Below are positions 1 through 12,330 of a stretch of DNA of 64,000 bases, piece after piece. This stretch comes from Zingiber officinale (Eukaryota; Streptophyta; Magnoliopsida; Zingiberales; Zingiberaceae), in NCBI RefSeq assembly GCF_018446385.1, contig NC_055998.1:69434744-69498743 (forward strand), in the 5' to 3' direction. The stretch's first letter is position 1; every line of letters begins with the position of its first letter. The position numbers and the translations under genes were made by a program. The notes under the pieces are model-generated. The model worked only from the letters and a program-made list of their open reading frames with translations. It was not told the DNA's origin and did not search any database.

Positions 1-1223
1 TTATATCACTTATAAGTCAAAATAAGAAACAAACTAAGCCTAGGTTCTGAAAGCATGCCTAACCATTCAAGTAGGAGTCAATCAATTTTATGTTCCTAAA
101 AATAAAATTTATTATCTAAAATCAAATTCAACTAAATCTATTAATTCAAAACCAAACCAAAATAAACCTTCAAAGCTAAATTCCAAACTAAAAAATCAAA
201 TCAAATCAAACCTAAACCTAAAATGTAAAATAAAGTCAAACAATTCAAACTTAAATAAAAAATAAATTTAGATCAAATAATTACAAAGCTAATTTAAACT
301 CAAGTTACCATCAAATCTATTATAGCTATAAAAATAATCGACATAAACCTAAAACTTAAACACAAATTCAATAATTTTAAGGGGAGGCACCAAATTAGTT
401 GGTACTTCCAAAAATAATAGCTTACTTGGCTGGGTAATTAGGACTAGCTTAAATAGGGATAAAAGTTTAACCTGATAAACAGAACTAGAGAAGTTTTGGA
501 TGATAGTAGGTTAGGAAAACTATGTCTATACGTATCTAGGAAGATATGCATTCGACCTAGCGCATTTGGCTTAGTGGAACTAACTGAAGCTACCCTTTAC
601 CAATCTTAGTTGGTTAGACCAAAGTTTTGTTATTAAGTTCAATATATAGGACTATTTAAAAAATTTCAAATGCGTGGTTACTCTAATGATGTCCAGGTGA
701 CTCACCACAGCTTAGAAGTTTATCTAAAGAATGTCTATTTATTGAACCCAAAGCTAAACTTGAATCTAACACAAGTCAAACCTTAAAATTTAACTTAACT
801 CATCTCACAAAATCACAGGATTTCATGATTGAAAACATAAATCAGGTGAGATAAATAAGGATTGAATTAAAATTTTAAATTAAAATGAATTAAATTAAAT
901 TAATTAACTTAAATTAAAATAAATTGAAATAAATCAAATTAAAATTAGAATCAAGTTTACACTTGAGCTAAAAGTTTGTTTCTCCTTTTTTTTTTTTGTT
1001 GAAATCTAAATGGATATTAAACAATGGTTGCTCCTGACATATGACCGGGGATCAAACAATGTTCACAAAGTTAACCTTTAAAAGATTATGAATAGTTGCC
1101 TTTGGAAACAATGGTAAACTGAAGGTAATTAGAATAGGTAACATTGAATTAGAATCCAATTTCATTATTAATAAAGTACTCCTTATTGAAAATTTCAAAT
1201 TTAACTTACTCAGTGTTAGTTAA

Positions 1224-2160
1224 TTGTGTGACTCAGAATATAAGGTTAGGTTTACATCCACTGAATGCTTAATTAAACATATGAAAGACCCTACAATAAA
1301 ATTAAAAGGTAAGAATAATAATATTTATACAATTAACCTAGCCAACTCCTCACTTAAGTGTCACTTAACACAAAAAGAGAAAACCTGGTTGTGGCATAGG
1401 AGAATGTCCCACACTACCTTTAGAAACCTCGCCAAATTAAATGGCTTAGTTAGAGGACTACCAAAAACTACCTAACTTAGAATCAACAATTTGTAATACT
1501 TATCAACAAGGAAAACAGACTAAATCAACTCACAAACCAACTAATCATATGCAAACCAACTCAACACTTGAATTATTACACTTAGATTTATTTGACTCAC
1601 ATGGGGTTAAATCGATTAATGAAAATTTATACTGTCTAGTAATAATTGATGATTACTCAAGATTCACTTTGGTAAAATTTTAAAAAAAAATAAAGATGAA
1701 ATATTTAGCAACTTTTGTAAACAAACTAAAAATGAAAAAGACTCAAAAATAAAAAGAATTGGGAATGACAACGGTGAAGAATTCAAAAACTATAGATTTA
1801 CTAAATTCTAGTTAGAAAATAGGCACCATCAAGAATTCTCATGTCCTAATACCCCTCAACAAAACAGAATAGTAGAATGAAAAAATAAAATTCTCTAAGA
1901 AGCCACTAGAATAATGCTTAATGAATATCAATTACCAAAATACTTCTGGGTAGAAGCTATTAGTACAGTCTGCTATGTAAAAAATAGAACAACAATAATA
2001 AAAAAACCATAATAAAACTCTGTTTGAAATTTACTATAATAAATTATCTAGTATTAAATAATTTAAGGTATTTGGATGTCCTGTTTACATATTAAACATA
2101 AGAGAATATTTAGAAAAATTTACCTCAAAAGTAAAAGATGAAATCTTTGTAGGGTACTCC
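1224..2160 (+). pseudogene. copia GAG-pre-integrase and integrase remains
   Basis: The stretch at 1,224-1,475 reads as a GAG-pre-integrase domain (KTWLWHRRMSH). Following sequence resembles the integrase core (LLHLDLF, IDDYSRFT). It belongs to the copia element that fills 1-8,626 and is a fossil with several breaks. Confidence 0.8.
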
Positions 2161-2625
2161 CTAAATAATAGAGGATATAAAGTTTACAATAAAACTACTC
2201 TAAGGATTGAGGAAACAACCAATGTAAAATTTGAAGAAATTACTAACTCTAAAGAGTGTGACTCAACTCAATCTCAGTACCAACCAATTAATTTTACTAG
2301 AGCTAGTACTAATATAGAGGAGCAAGTGAAACTCCAATAGATGAATATGAAGTTGAATAAAATCAACCACAAGAAAATAAACAAACATAAATTGAGCCTA
2401 GAATAATAAGAGTCAGCTCAGACTACCCAATTGAACAAATTATAAGTAACTCAGACCTAAGAGTTCAGACTAGATCATCTTTTAGAAATCTAAGTCAAAT
2501 ATCTTTAATTTCTAAAATTAAACCCAAAATAATAGAAGAATCCCTACTTGACCCAGACTGGATCATAGTCATGCAAGAAGAACTAACCCAATTTAAAAGA
2601 AATGAAGTCTGGGATTTGGTACCAT

Positions 2626-4663
2626 TGATGTGCGTAGGTTATATACACTTTTATGCATATCTTGACGCACATCTACTTGTATTTCATTAGCATAATCTAT
2701 GTTTATTGCACCCTATTTCATTGTAATGTCATACTTCCATTATATTTTATTCAGAGATCTGCTCTTTACTTGTTTTGATTGACAGGACGCTATTTGGAGT
2801 GAAAATGAAGCTCGAACGCACATAGGAGCAATGGGTCATGTAGGTCGCACGACCGTGTGGCCATTAGCTTGTTTTGGTCATGCCAAATGGCACGGCTGTG
2901 CTCCACCACAGCAGAAAATCAAGCCACGGCCGTGTATGCCACACGGCCGTGCCAACATCCCGTGGCCCAACAAACGGCCGTGCCAAATGGCACGGCCGTG
3001 CCAACTATCCAGAGGGGAGGAAGGCCACGGCCGTGTGACATCGGCAGAGAAGAAAAGAACCATGGCCGTGTGAGCCACACGGCCATGTGACTCAACCAGA
3101 GAAGAAGCCGTGTGAGGCCGTGTGGATCTCACACGGCCGTGTGACGAAGAACACGGGCCGTGTCAAGCCAAAAACAGAGCTGTGCTGAATTTTGGCAGAT
3201 TGCAGACAGTTCGTAAAACGGCCATAACTTTGTTCTTTGTTGGAGTTTCGGGCTGTTCTTTATACTGAAATGTAGCTGACTTCAAGATCTACAATTTTTC
3301 TTCAGGTTCAACAGAGAGGTAGACTTGTCTGCCCGTGCTAAATGGCACGGCCGTGCTTCTCAACCGCGGGTTCAACTGGACCTCCGCCCAGACTGCAGAC
3401 CAAACTTTGAACTGCCATAACTTTCGGCTCGGTTGGAACCAGGGCTCGATCCAAGTATCAGATTGAAGATAATTTCAAGATCTACAACTTTGATTCAGGG
3501 TGAATCATGAGAAAACCTGGTTTAATGGGTGAAAAATCCGATTTACCGGACCCCTATTTTCCTTATTTTCCTGGGCAGTTTGGAGGAGGTATATAAGAGT
3601 CAAGATCTCCATTCTTTGACTCATCTTGGATCTGGGACTTCTTCCCTCTCCTTAAGGGAAGGGTTCTCCTCTTAGGGGGAAATCCTAGAGCTTCATTCTC
3701 CTCCATCCCTTGGTGAGCTATCCATCTCCAGAACGAGGAGGCATCCCCAAGACAACGAAATCATCGGCAAGCATCTCTTCTTCCCCTTCTTCTCAAATCT
3801 AGAGTTGTAAGTATACTTTTCTATATTTTTTGAGGCTGTTCTTCCTTAGCAATGGAGTAGATCTCTAGATCTAGGATATATGAAGTATTTGTGATGTGAT
3901 GGTGATGTAAAACTATGTAGATTTGTCATGTCTTCTATTCAATAACTTGTCGATGCATTGTTCATATTTGATGTAATGTGTGTGTGAATTTTGTTCATAT
4001 CTTTTGCATGTTTAATCAAATGGTTGTGTATAATTGTCAAATCCATAGGGGGGATACCCTAGATCGATTATCCGAGGGGCGTTCGTGACAGAAACATGCT
4101 CGTGTAAGGACGATTTAGGGTATCACCTTGAAAGGAGAAGCAAATCTCCACAAGGAAGTAGGGGATCGGGCATAATCACTATTTCTATTTCTATGTTATT
4201 GTGTGTTAGTGTGTTTCTATGTTGATTTTCCGAGGGACGCACATGACAGGCAAGCTCGTGTAAGGACAACATAGGAATATATCATTCCCATTTAGTAGCA
4301 TAGGACATGGAGTAGGAAATCATGCCGGCTTATCCATTGCAAGGGAGAGTTGGTAATGAATCTAACTTCCTACAAGAGCATGAACATAGAGGATAGGAAC
4401 TAAGCAATCTGTGTAACATCACCTAGTATTACAAGGAAACCGAAATCCTAGAATCTATTGCCTTCCATCCTCTAGCTCAACCCCTCTCGAGATCCATTCT
4501 CTCTCTTTTCTCTTCTCTTTCTCTACTTTCTTTTCTCACCAATCTTAGGTTTGTCTAGATAATTCGTCGTGCGAAGTTAACTAGTGCTTAATCAACAGTC
4601 CCTGTGGATACGATATCTTTTATTATTACTGACGACGTAACCGTACACTTGCAGTTCGTAACA
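2626..4663 (+). mobile_element. solo LTR, 2.04 kb, inserted in the copia pol
   Basis: The copia pol reading is interrupted at GGTACCAT and resumes after 4,663. The inserted block starts TGATGTGCG, ends CGTAACA and is flanked by the perfect 5-bp duplication ACCAT (2,621-2,625 and 4,664-4,668). A TATATAAG box lies near 3,590. The 3' part carries GTCCCTGTGGATACGATA, a phrase common near the ends of large plant LTRs. No internal coding is seen, so this is a solo LTR. A second, opposite-strand member of the family lies at 41,403-50,608. Confidence 0.9.
2870..3370. repeat. array of CACGGCCGTG palindromes inside the solo LTR
   Basis: The 10-base palindrome CACGGCCGTG or a one-base variant recurs more than ten times, often preceded by CA to give a longer CACACGGCCGTGTG-type palindrome. 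Spacing is irregular (about 15-60 bases). The array lies upstream of the TATA-like box, so probably in U3. Decayed relatives of the motif occur at 39,480-39,740, 47,440-47,590 and 50,210-50,410. Confidence 0.85.
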
Positions 4664-4689
4664 ACCATTGCCTAATAATAAAAAGGTAA

Positions 4690-6070
4690 TAGAAATAAAA
4701 TGATATTTAGAAATAAATTAAGCGAAAATGAGGAAATTGTTAGAAACAAGGTTAGACTAGTAGCTAAATGGTTTAGTCAAGTAGAGAGACTTGACTATGA
4801 TGAAACATATGTTTCAGTAGCTAGATTTGAGTATATTAAATTGCTACTTAGCTATGAAACCCATAAAGGATCTAAGCTTTATCAAATGGATGTTAAATGT
4901 GCCTTTTTAAATGGGCTAATAAAAGAAGAAGTTTATGTAGATCAATTACCTAGGTTTGAAAGTATAGACCATCCTAACCATGTCTTCAAACTAAAGAAAA
5001 CCTTGTATGGTCTTAAACAAGCACCTAGGGTCTGATATGAAAGGTTGCCCTCCTATCTAATTTCCAAAGGATTCACCCAAGGTCAAATTGATCCAACTCT
5101 ATTTATAAAATCACTCAAACAAGATATCTTCATAGCACAAGTATATGTAGATGACATAATCTTTGGTTCAACCAACTCAGAATTTTTGTAAAAATTTATA
5201 ATCTTAATGGAATAAGAATTTGAAATGAGACTAGTAGGTAAACCAACCTATTTCTTAGGATTACAAATTAAACAAACTAATGAAGGAAATTAAGTTTACC
5301 AATAAAAATACATAAAGGAATTACTTTAAAAAATTAGAATGGAAAATACCAAAGAAATAAAAATACCAATGGCAACTAACACAACCTTAGATAGTGATCC
5401 AAATGAGAACCCATAGATCTCAAATATTATAGGAGTGTCATAGGTAGTATTTTATTCTTAACTACAAGTTAACCTGATATTTTATTTATAGTTAGTTATG
5501 TATGTTAGATACCAAATATGTGCTAAGGAATCCCACTTAACTAATGTAAAAAATATTTTTAGATATTTCAAAGGCACACCTAATGTAGGAATTTAGTACC
5601 CTAGAACACCTAATTTTGAACTAATAGGTTACTCTGACTCAGATTATACCGGTTGTAAACTAGATTGTAAAAGTATAAGTGGTGGATGTCAATTACTTGG
5701 ACCATCACTTGTTAGCTGGTTTAGTAGAAAATAATATTGTATTGCTTTATCTACTACTGAAGTCAAGTACATAGCAATGGGTGAGTGTATATCACAACTA
5801 TTATGGATGATGCATACATTAAAAGACTTTAACTTAGAATATAAAAATATAAAAATCTATATTGATAACATCAGTTCAAATAACTTAACTAAAAATCTAG
5901 TGCATCATTCAAGAACCAAACATATTAAAATTAAACTTCAATTTAATAGAGATCACATCGCCAAATGAGACATTGAACTCAACTATGTTGAGTCTAAGTC
6001 AAATTTGACTAACATTTTCACTAAACCACTACCAGAATCTGAATTCAGTAATCTACGAAGATGACTGAGA
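4690..6070 (+). pseudogene. copia reverse transcriptase and RNase H remains
   Basis: The stretch from 4,700 to 5,035 is a clear copia RT (DYDETYVSVARF, MDVKCAFLNG, LYGLKQAPR). The region about 5,130-5,170 holds the YVDDI catalytic block. RNase H follows to about 6,065, with a recognisable DNISS tract. It is a fossil with multiple breaks and is the continuation of the copia element after the solo LTR. Confidence 0.85.
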
Positions 6071-7440
6071 ATATGCATGATAGACTAGGACTTTTATTAT
6101 CAAACAAATTTTTAGTGATTTGCAAATTCTAGGAAAATTATTTACTTATGTGTTCTAAAAATTTCTCATTTCTCTAGTGTTGTAAAAATTGATTTGGCCT
6201 TAGTCTAGAACGAATCCCTAGAAAGCATGATCCTATAGATCTAGGTAACGAGCATCTCATAAACACACTAGGTCTACCTTGATTGTATATTCAAAAACAT
6301 AGAATAGCGTTAGATGCGTAGGCATTTTACCTGGACTTCAAATGCTTATATCAGTGTATCAACATAAGTCTAAGCGAAAAATACCAAACTATAGTGATCA
6401 AGTTAAGCAATCCTTTTTAACAAACAATAAGCTGGATCAAATTTTGCTTAACTTGACTAACCAAGTGAAGACTACTATCTTCTAGTAGATAGTTAGTAAC
6501 TAACGGTTAGACATGTATTAAAGATATTGATAATTAAATGATTATTTTTCAAATAAAGATATCAGATTCACGAGGATGATCGAATTTTAAAACAATTGTC
6601 AAAAACTCTAAAATATTTACTTGAGAAATTTTTCATAAAATTTTTTACCTTAGAAGATTTTTTTTTAAATTTCTTTTGAAAATCTTACTCAAAGATTTTT
6701 TTTCTTAAATTTTTTTAATCTTCCCTAGAAATTTTTCTATACAATTTTTTTTTTAAATCTTACTTTTAAAATTTTCTCCTTAAAACTATTTTGAACATAT
6801 TTACTAGAAAATCATTGGAAATATTTACTAAGAATAACCTTCCTTTGCAAATATTTACTTATATTTTTTTAAAAAAAAATTACTTTACAAATATTTACTT
6901 AGAAATTTACTCAGGAATTTTTGAAAAAAAATTCTTAGAAATTTTTAAAAAAGGCTACTTATGAATTTTTGAAATTTACTTAAAATTTTTTGGAAAAGTT
7001 TACTCAGAAATATTTGACAAAAGCTTTCTTAGAAATGTTTGAAAAAATTTACTTAGAAATTTTTGAAGTTTTCTCGAAACTTTATTTACACATTTTTGAA
7101 AAGGTCTACTCTAATGTTTTCAGTTTCCTTAGAAATTTTTTGAAAGGATTGACTTAGCACTTTTTGTTCAAACCTCTCCTTAAGTCTGAAATATACAAGG
7201 TATCTAGTTTCAGTTACTTTCTGCATTACTATTCTTGTATTTTCTTTACCCTAGTTTTTTTTTTATAAATGCCAAAGGGGTAGGGTAAGGGTTAATGTAG
7301 AAAAGCAACAAATAAATTTGATCACATAAAACAAATGCAAAACAAAATAAGATCATTTGTTTGCTTTTTTACATATTATCTCAATATTATTTCTTTCGAA
7401 CTTTGAGCAAGTTGTCATTGCATCAAAAAGGAGAGGTTAT

Positions 7441-8626
7441 TGGTGCAATTTATACTAATGATCTAACTTAGGTTTTGATTAATGACAAGGAGTTTAAATT
7501 TAGAGTGTTTTATTAGTCTAATTATTTTACCAAGTGTGCAAGAGTCAACTGGTCTGAAAAACCTGACACCAGGCTAAAATCCAGCTAGGTTCGCAGGACT
7601 CGATAGCTGTTGGGAAGTCTAGATAGGTCTACGGGGCCCAATATCTGGTGAAAAATTCAGTTGGGTCCGCAGGACCTGACAAACCACTAAAATCCAGTTG
7701 AATTTGCAGACTTAACCACTAGCGGAAAGACCTGGTGGATCAAAGGCAAGTCAAGCGACTGCAGTGGTAAGTGGAGATAAGCAACCAGAGAAGAGATCTA
7801 GTGAGGGTGTGTTCCCAGTTGAGGGAACTATAGGTGTCGGTCCAACTTAGGTCCATTTAGAAAACCTAAGTTGAGACCTTGACTAGATCCTGGTCTTGAG
7901 GAGACGAGATCTAATTACTACTATTTTACTAAATTGGGCTAACTCTATTTTGTAGAATATGCTTATTTTTGTTGCCCAGGACTAACTCTTTTTGCAGGAA
8001 AGAAGGTTGGAAAAAAAAAGTTCGAGCACCCAGACTAGCTAACCCGGGTGGGTGTTGCAGGCACCCAGGCGGTCCAGGCGCTCGGAGTCGGTCCAAGCGC
8101 CCGGACCTGAAAACTCATCCAGGAGCTGAGTTAGAGCACGTCAACTGGCCGAGCCACATCGACTGGCGTGATGTAGGCGCCCAGAGGGGTTCCAGGCACC
8201 TGGAATGGGCCTATATGATGGCCCTCGACTAGCAGCTTCAGAATATCAACTATTACGACTTTCATATTCAAGTGCTACTCCAAAAAAACTCCGACAATGT
8301 CGAAAGTCTAATCTGAAGTTCGAGGAATGAGAGACTTCATTTTCCTTTCTGTTTGTCAATAACTTTATTATTTTCAGTTCTTATATTCAACTTTTGTAAT
8401 ACTTTTATGAACTGATAGTGATTGCCTAATGAAAGCACTCGGCGAGTATGAGCCTTGGAGTAGGAGGCGTCAAAGGCTCCAAACCAAGTAAACAATTACT
8501 TGTGTTAGCGCTTGGTTTTCCGGTTTCCTTTCCTCCTTATTTCCGCTAGGTAACTTATGTTTAGTCACAATTTTTGATGAACGGTATTCACCCCCCTCCC
8601 CCCTCTAGCATCTTTTTGATTCAACA
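7441..8626 (+). repeat. 3' LTR of the copia element
   Basis: A purine-rich tract (AAAAAGGAGAGG) ends at 7,440 and is followed by TGGTGCAATT, matching the start of SIRE-type copia LTRs. The right limit is placed after GATTCAACA, which follows a C-rich CCCCCCTCTAGCA phrase typical of these LTR ends. The 5' LTR and second target duplication are outside the window, so the right border is not proven. Confidence 0.65.
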
Positions 8627-9990
8627 TAACTGTCCAAGTAGCTGCTATACGTTGTAGCAGCTAGATGTCCAAGTAGCCACTACAACGTGTAGCAGCTAAA
8701 TGTCCAAGTAGCTGCTACGATATGTAATGACTAAATATCCAAGTAGCTACTACACATTGTAGCAGCTAAATGTTCAAGTAGCTACTACACATTGTAATAG
8801 GCATTATATTTTTATGTTGTAGCATAAATACTAATAATATATATTAGGATTAAAGGGAATTACAACATAAATTGAAATAACTTGCCATCGAATGAATTAT
8901 GGGAAATGATGTTTGACAAGTTTTCTACAAATTATATAACTAAAGAATGGTGAGAAAAAGTTATTTGGAATGTCCAAGCAGCTGCTATAATGTGTAGTAG
9001 CTAGCTATCGAAGTAGCTACTCTAACGTGTAGTAGCTAGCTGTCAAAGTAGCTACTATAACGTGTGTAGCAATTAATTGTTCAAGTAGCTTCTACACATT
9101 GTAGCAGCTAGGGATTTTATGTTGTAGCATAAATCATAATAATTTATTAGGATTATAGGGAATTACAACTTAAATTGAAATGACTTAACATCGAATCAAT
9201 TGTGGGAAATTGAAATGACTTAAATTGGCAAGTTTCCTGTAAATTATATAACCAAAAAGTTAAATTTTATCAAAGAAAGATTATTAACATTGTAAGATTG
9301 TACGTTGTAGGCTTCAAAAGCTCTTATTGCATCCTCTATACTTTCTAAGAACTGGTGTATGGCGCTTAAAATGATTTAACTTGTGTAGATGCTTCTATCC
9401 AAGTGTCATAAACACCTAGTTGACACCCAATAAAGATAATATATGTTTTTTCCTATATTAATTAAGTAGATCATTTAATTTAGAATCATATATAAACAAT
9501 ATATTATGATTAAAGGAATTTACAACTTAAAATGAAAAGACTTACCAAGTAGATGCTATATGTTGTAACAGCTAAATATCCAAGTAGTTGCTACAACGGA
9601 TACCAACTACCTATCCAAGTAGCTATTATATGTTCTAATGGCTAAATGTCCAAGTAGCTGCTACAACATGTAGCAGTTAACTGTCCAAGTAACTACTACA
9701 CGTTGTAGTAGCTAAATTTCTAAATAGCTGCTGCATGTTGTAGCAGACATCGGGCTTGTACATTGTAGCATAAATCCTAATAATATATTAGGATTAGAGA
9801 GAATTATAATGTAAAATGAAATGACTTACCATTGGTTATGAAATATGGGAAATAATGTTTGACAAGTTCTCTATAAATTATATAACCAAAAATTGGTAAG
9901 AAAAATATTATTTAGACTATTCAAGTAGTTGCTACACATTATAGCAGTTAGGGCGTGTACGTTGTAGGATAAATCTTAATAAAAAATATT
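8627..9990. repeat. hairpin minisatellite cluster 1, with higher-order repeats
   Basis: From 8,630 the phrase TGTCCAAGTAGCTGCTAC recurs with a period near 35 bases (starts near 8,631, 8,666, 8,701, 8,736 and 8,771). Each unit is an imperfect inverted repeat, TAGCTGCTAC facing GTAGCAGCTA across a short ACGTT core. Blocks of these units alternate with a longer AT-rich unit (TTGTAGCATAAAT, then TTAGGATTA, then AATTACAAC) seen near 8,815, 9,120, 9,765 and partly near 9,490 and 9,960. So this is a two-level repeat. There is no coding sign. Confidence 0.85.
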
Positions 9991-10039
9991 GTGCATAACT
10001 AAAAAATAGACAGTGAAGTAGAAAGGCTTACGATCGAGA

Positions 10040-11100
10040 ATGAAGAGGGGTGCTAAGCAAAGAAGCGTTGGCTATGTTTGTTATGGCAGTTTGGGGAGCT
10101 TCCAACTAGCTCGAGAACAAGCTTGTGGTTGCTTAGCTTGCAACACCTTTGCTTTGCTTGCCGGCAGGAGTGAGATAGAGCAAAAGATGACTACAAAGGA
10201 AGGAGCGAGAGAGAGGGAAATTTAGATTTGGGAAAGTCGAGAGATTAAAAGTCGAGGGCAGGGTTTTGAATAGAGGGTTAAAGGGGAGAGAGAATAAAAA
10301 AATTTAATAATGTAAAGAAATCGAGCTGGCAATGCCACATGTGTGTGTGTGTGTGTGTCTACTTTTCCTACGACGATCCGATCATATCCATAATATTTTT
10401 CCAAATGGGGTTCAACCGACTAATCCCCCTGATCAGTCAATTGAACCAAGCTTTCCTTTTTGCATCAATTCGAATCTCCTTGTACTTATCCACTTGGAAT
10501 GGTCAACTGATCCTCCCTGATTAGTTAACTGATCCCCTCGGTCAATGAGAGTTTTTCTTTTCTACAAAATAAAGTTTGCACAGTAATACAATAATAAGGA
10601 TCCGGTAGAAAAGAGTTAGATATCAAATATTATGCATGAATAAGTTTGATAGATAGAATTGTCTGATCTTAACTTAGAAACCTCTGTTGGTTTCTTCAGT
10701 CGAATCATCACCTAAGGTTTATCTCAATTGGGGTGCGACCTCACTATTCTTCTTTCTAGAAGAAACACTCCACTCCATGATCTTATCAATTTACTCGCTA
10801 AATATCTAGTTCTTTAGATCTATTTGAACTTTAACTGCTCAGCATCTTATCAGTAGGCCAGGGCTTTCTCCTGATTCGATATCTAGTCCTCTCTGACTTA
10901 TTGAATCCATCTTTCTAGATGTCTTGTCCACTAATCCATCTTGACTTCCTGCCTAGTGTCCGCAATCTGTTGAGACTTCTATTGCCTAGTATCTGGTCCA
11001 ACTGACCTACTAGGACTTTCCAACTTCCAAGTTGATCAACCTGCATACTTGATCAATCCATTAGATCACGATATGATTTAACTTTTACCTTTGACAAAAT
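10040..11100. other. non-coding stretch, possible old copia LTR fragment
   Basis: A (TG)n tract lies at 10,340-10,358. From about 10,540 to 11,100 there are pyrimidine-rich phrases (CTGCCTAGTGTCC, CTGGTCCAACTGACC, GTTGATCAACCTGCATACTT) that look like the minus strand of a SIRE-type copia LTR. It is too decayed to place borders. The small open frames here show no family resemblance. Confidence 0.35.
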
Positions 11101-11640
11101 CAAAACAACGGTTGGATTCTAGTGTGCTCTGCTCCAACATCTTGCACCTCAATGAGAGCATCACACCAATGTCCTCCATCTATGGGGGTGATATAGTCAT
11201 ATACAGCCTTATACCAATTATATCTACCTAAATTTTCACAATTATCTACCCAATCAAGTAGTGATTTTACTAGTAGTCTAGATATATTGCTTACTAGTAG
11301 TCTAGATATATTGCTAATATTAGTAAATAACACGCATATAAAAAATACAAAATAATAAGTTGACAAAATAAAAGATCAAATTCAAGAGATGGTTGTTTAC
11401 TGATGTTGATCAGCTTGTTCTCTACTTCATTTTTTGAACACTCCTGAGCCATGAAGTGTTGAAAGTAGAGTGGGTTGGAGGTGACATCCAAATGCAAAGG
11501 AACTTCATCACCATGGTCTAGAAATCCTAGAATCAGTGCAACATCTTTTCTTGTGAATCTAATTTTCTGATTTTGAAAGATGAAACACTTAGCATGATAG
11601 TTTCAATTGTCAAACATATTTTGTACAAGACCTCTAATGT
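11100..11640 (-). pseudogene. transposon-associated plant-mobile-domain-like fragment
   Basis: On the minus strand the sequence reads IRFTRKDVALILGFLDHG, then further down NLGRYNWYKAVYDYI. These phrases resemble the N-terminal plant mobile (aminotransferase-like) domain found with Ulp1-type proteases in plant Mutator-like and CACTA elements. Several in-frame stops interrupt it and there is no downstream protease. It sits between two hairpin minisatellite clusters, which suggests it is cargo of one DNA transposon. The match is by eye and weak, and a degraded host gene is possible. Confidence 0.4.
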
Positions 11641-11930
11641 TTGTATTATGTGATATGTTTAGGGCTCAGACAAATGGGATTATATTTATCAACATCATCT
11701 ATTGGTCATTTGGTTGTAGTGATAATATAAACAACTTAAACTGGGGGGGGGGGCATTAATTTTCCATTGTATTTTCTTATTATATACAGAAGAAGTAGAG
11801 CTTCTATGGGAGACTGAAATACTAGACACCATTTAATTCTGTAAAAAAATATTTAATGTCTTAGTGATACATGACAGTATTAGCTTTGAACAATAAAATG
11901 ATATTTCAATTAGTTTTGACTACCACGTTG

Positions 11931-12330
11931 TAACAACTACAATTCAATAGCTACTACAACGTTTTGGTCAGCACATTGTAACAACTACAATTTAGTAGTT
12001 GTTCCAACATTCTGGTTTTATTACGTTGTAGTAGCTATGATTCTGTAGCTTCTACAATGTAGTTATACTAGAATATTGTAGCAGCTACGATTTGGTAGCT
12101 GATACAACGTGGTTAAATCAGAACATTGTAGCAGCTACAAAATCATAGCTTTTACAACATATTGACTAAAATGTTGTAGTAGTTACCAAATCGTAGCTAC
12201 TACAATGTAGTTAAACCAAAACGTTGTAGCAGCTACGATTTCACAGCTACTACAATGTGGTAGGACCACAATAAGAATATTGCAGTAGCTACAATTCCAT
12301 AACTGCTATAACGCTATATCTACTACAACA
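11931..12330. repeat. hairpin minisatellite cluster 2
   Basis: About eight units begin with a variant of ACGTTGTAGCAGCTAC (starts near 11,933, 11,972, 12,022, 12,072, 12,123, 12,170, 12,221 and 12,277; period about 50). Each is followed by its inverted partner GTAGCTACTACAATGT, so every unit can fold as a hairpin. The core is the same as that of the cluster at 8.6-10.0 kb, though the period differs. Confidence 0.85.

Larger units (their letters stand above)
1..8626 (+). mobile_element. Ty1/copia retrotransposon, SIRE/Maximus-like, partial and broken
   Basis: The left end lies outside the window. Recognisable parts in order are a GAG-pre-integrase/integrase stretch (about 1,220-2,160), reverse transcriptase (about 4,690-5,420), RNase H (about 5,440-6,070), a long AT-rich non-coding-looking tail (6,070-7,420), a purine-rich polypurine tract just before 7,441 and the 3' LTR. 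Typical copia motifs visible are WHRRMSH, MDVKCAFLNG and LYGLKQAPR. The pol region is old and carries many breaks. A different LTR (2,626-4,663) sits inside it. Lineage is inferred from the LTR start TTGGTGCAAT and the long post-pol tail. Confidence 0.85.

Noticed and set aside
2831-3132. Overlapping open frames on both strands in the palindrome array
   Set aside because: They result from the stop-poor GC-rich palindrome repeat inside a solo LTR.
7969-8232. 87-residue frame
   Set aside because: It lies within the copia 3' LTR and has low-complexity, GC-rich repeat character.
8627-12330. CRISPR-like array
   Set aside because: Units are palindromic and variable with repetitive spacers, in a plant nuclear context; it is a minisatellite.
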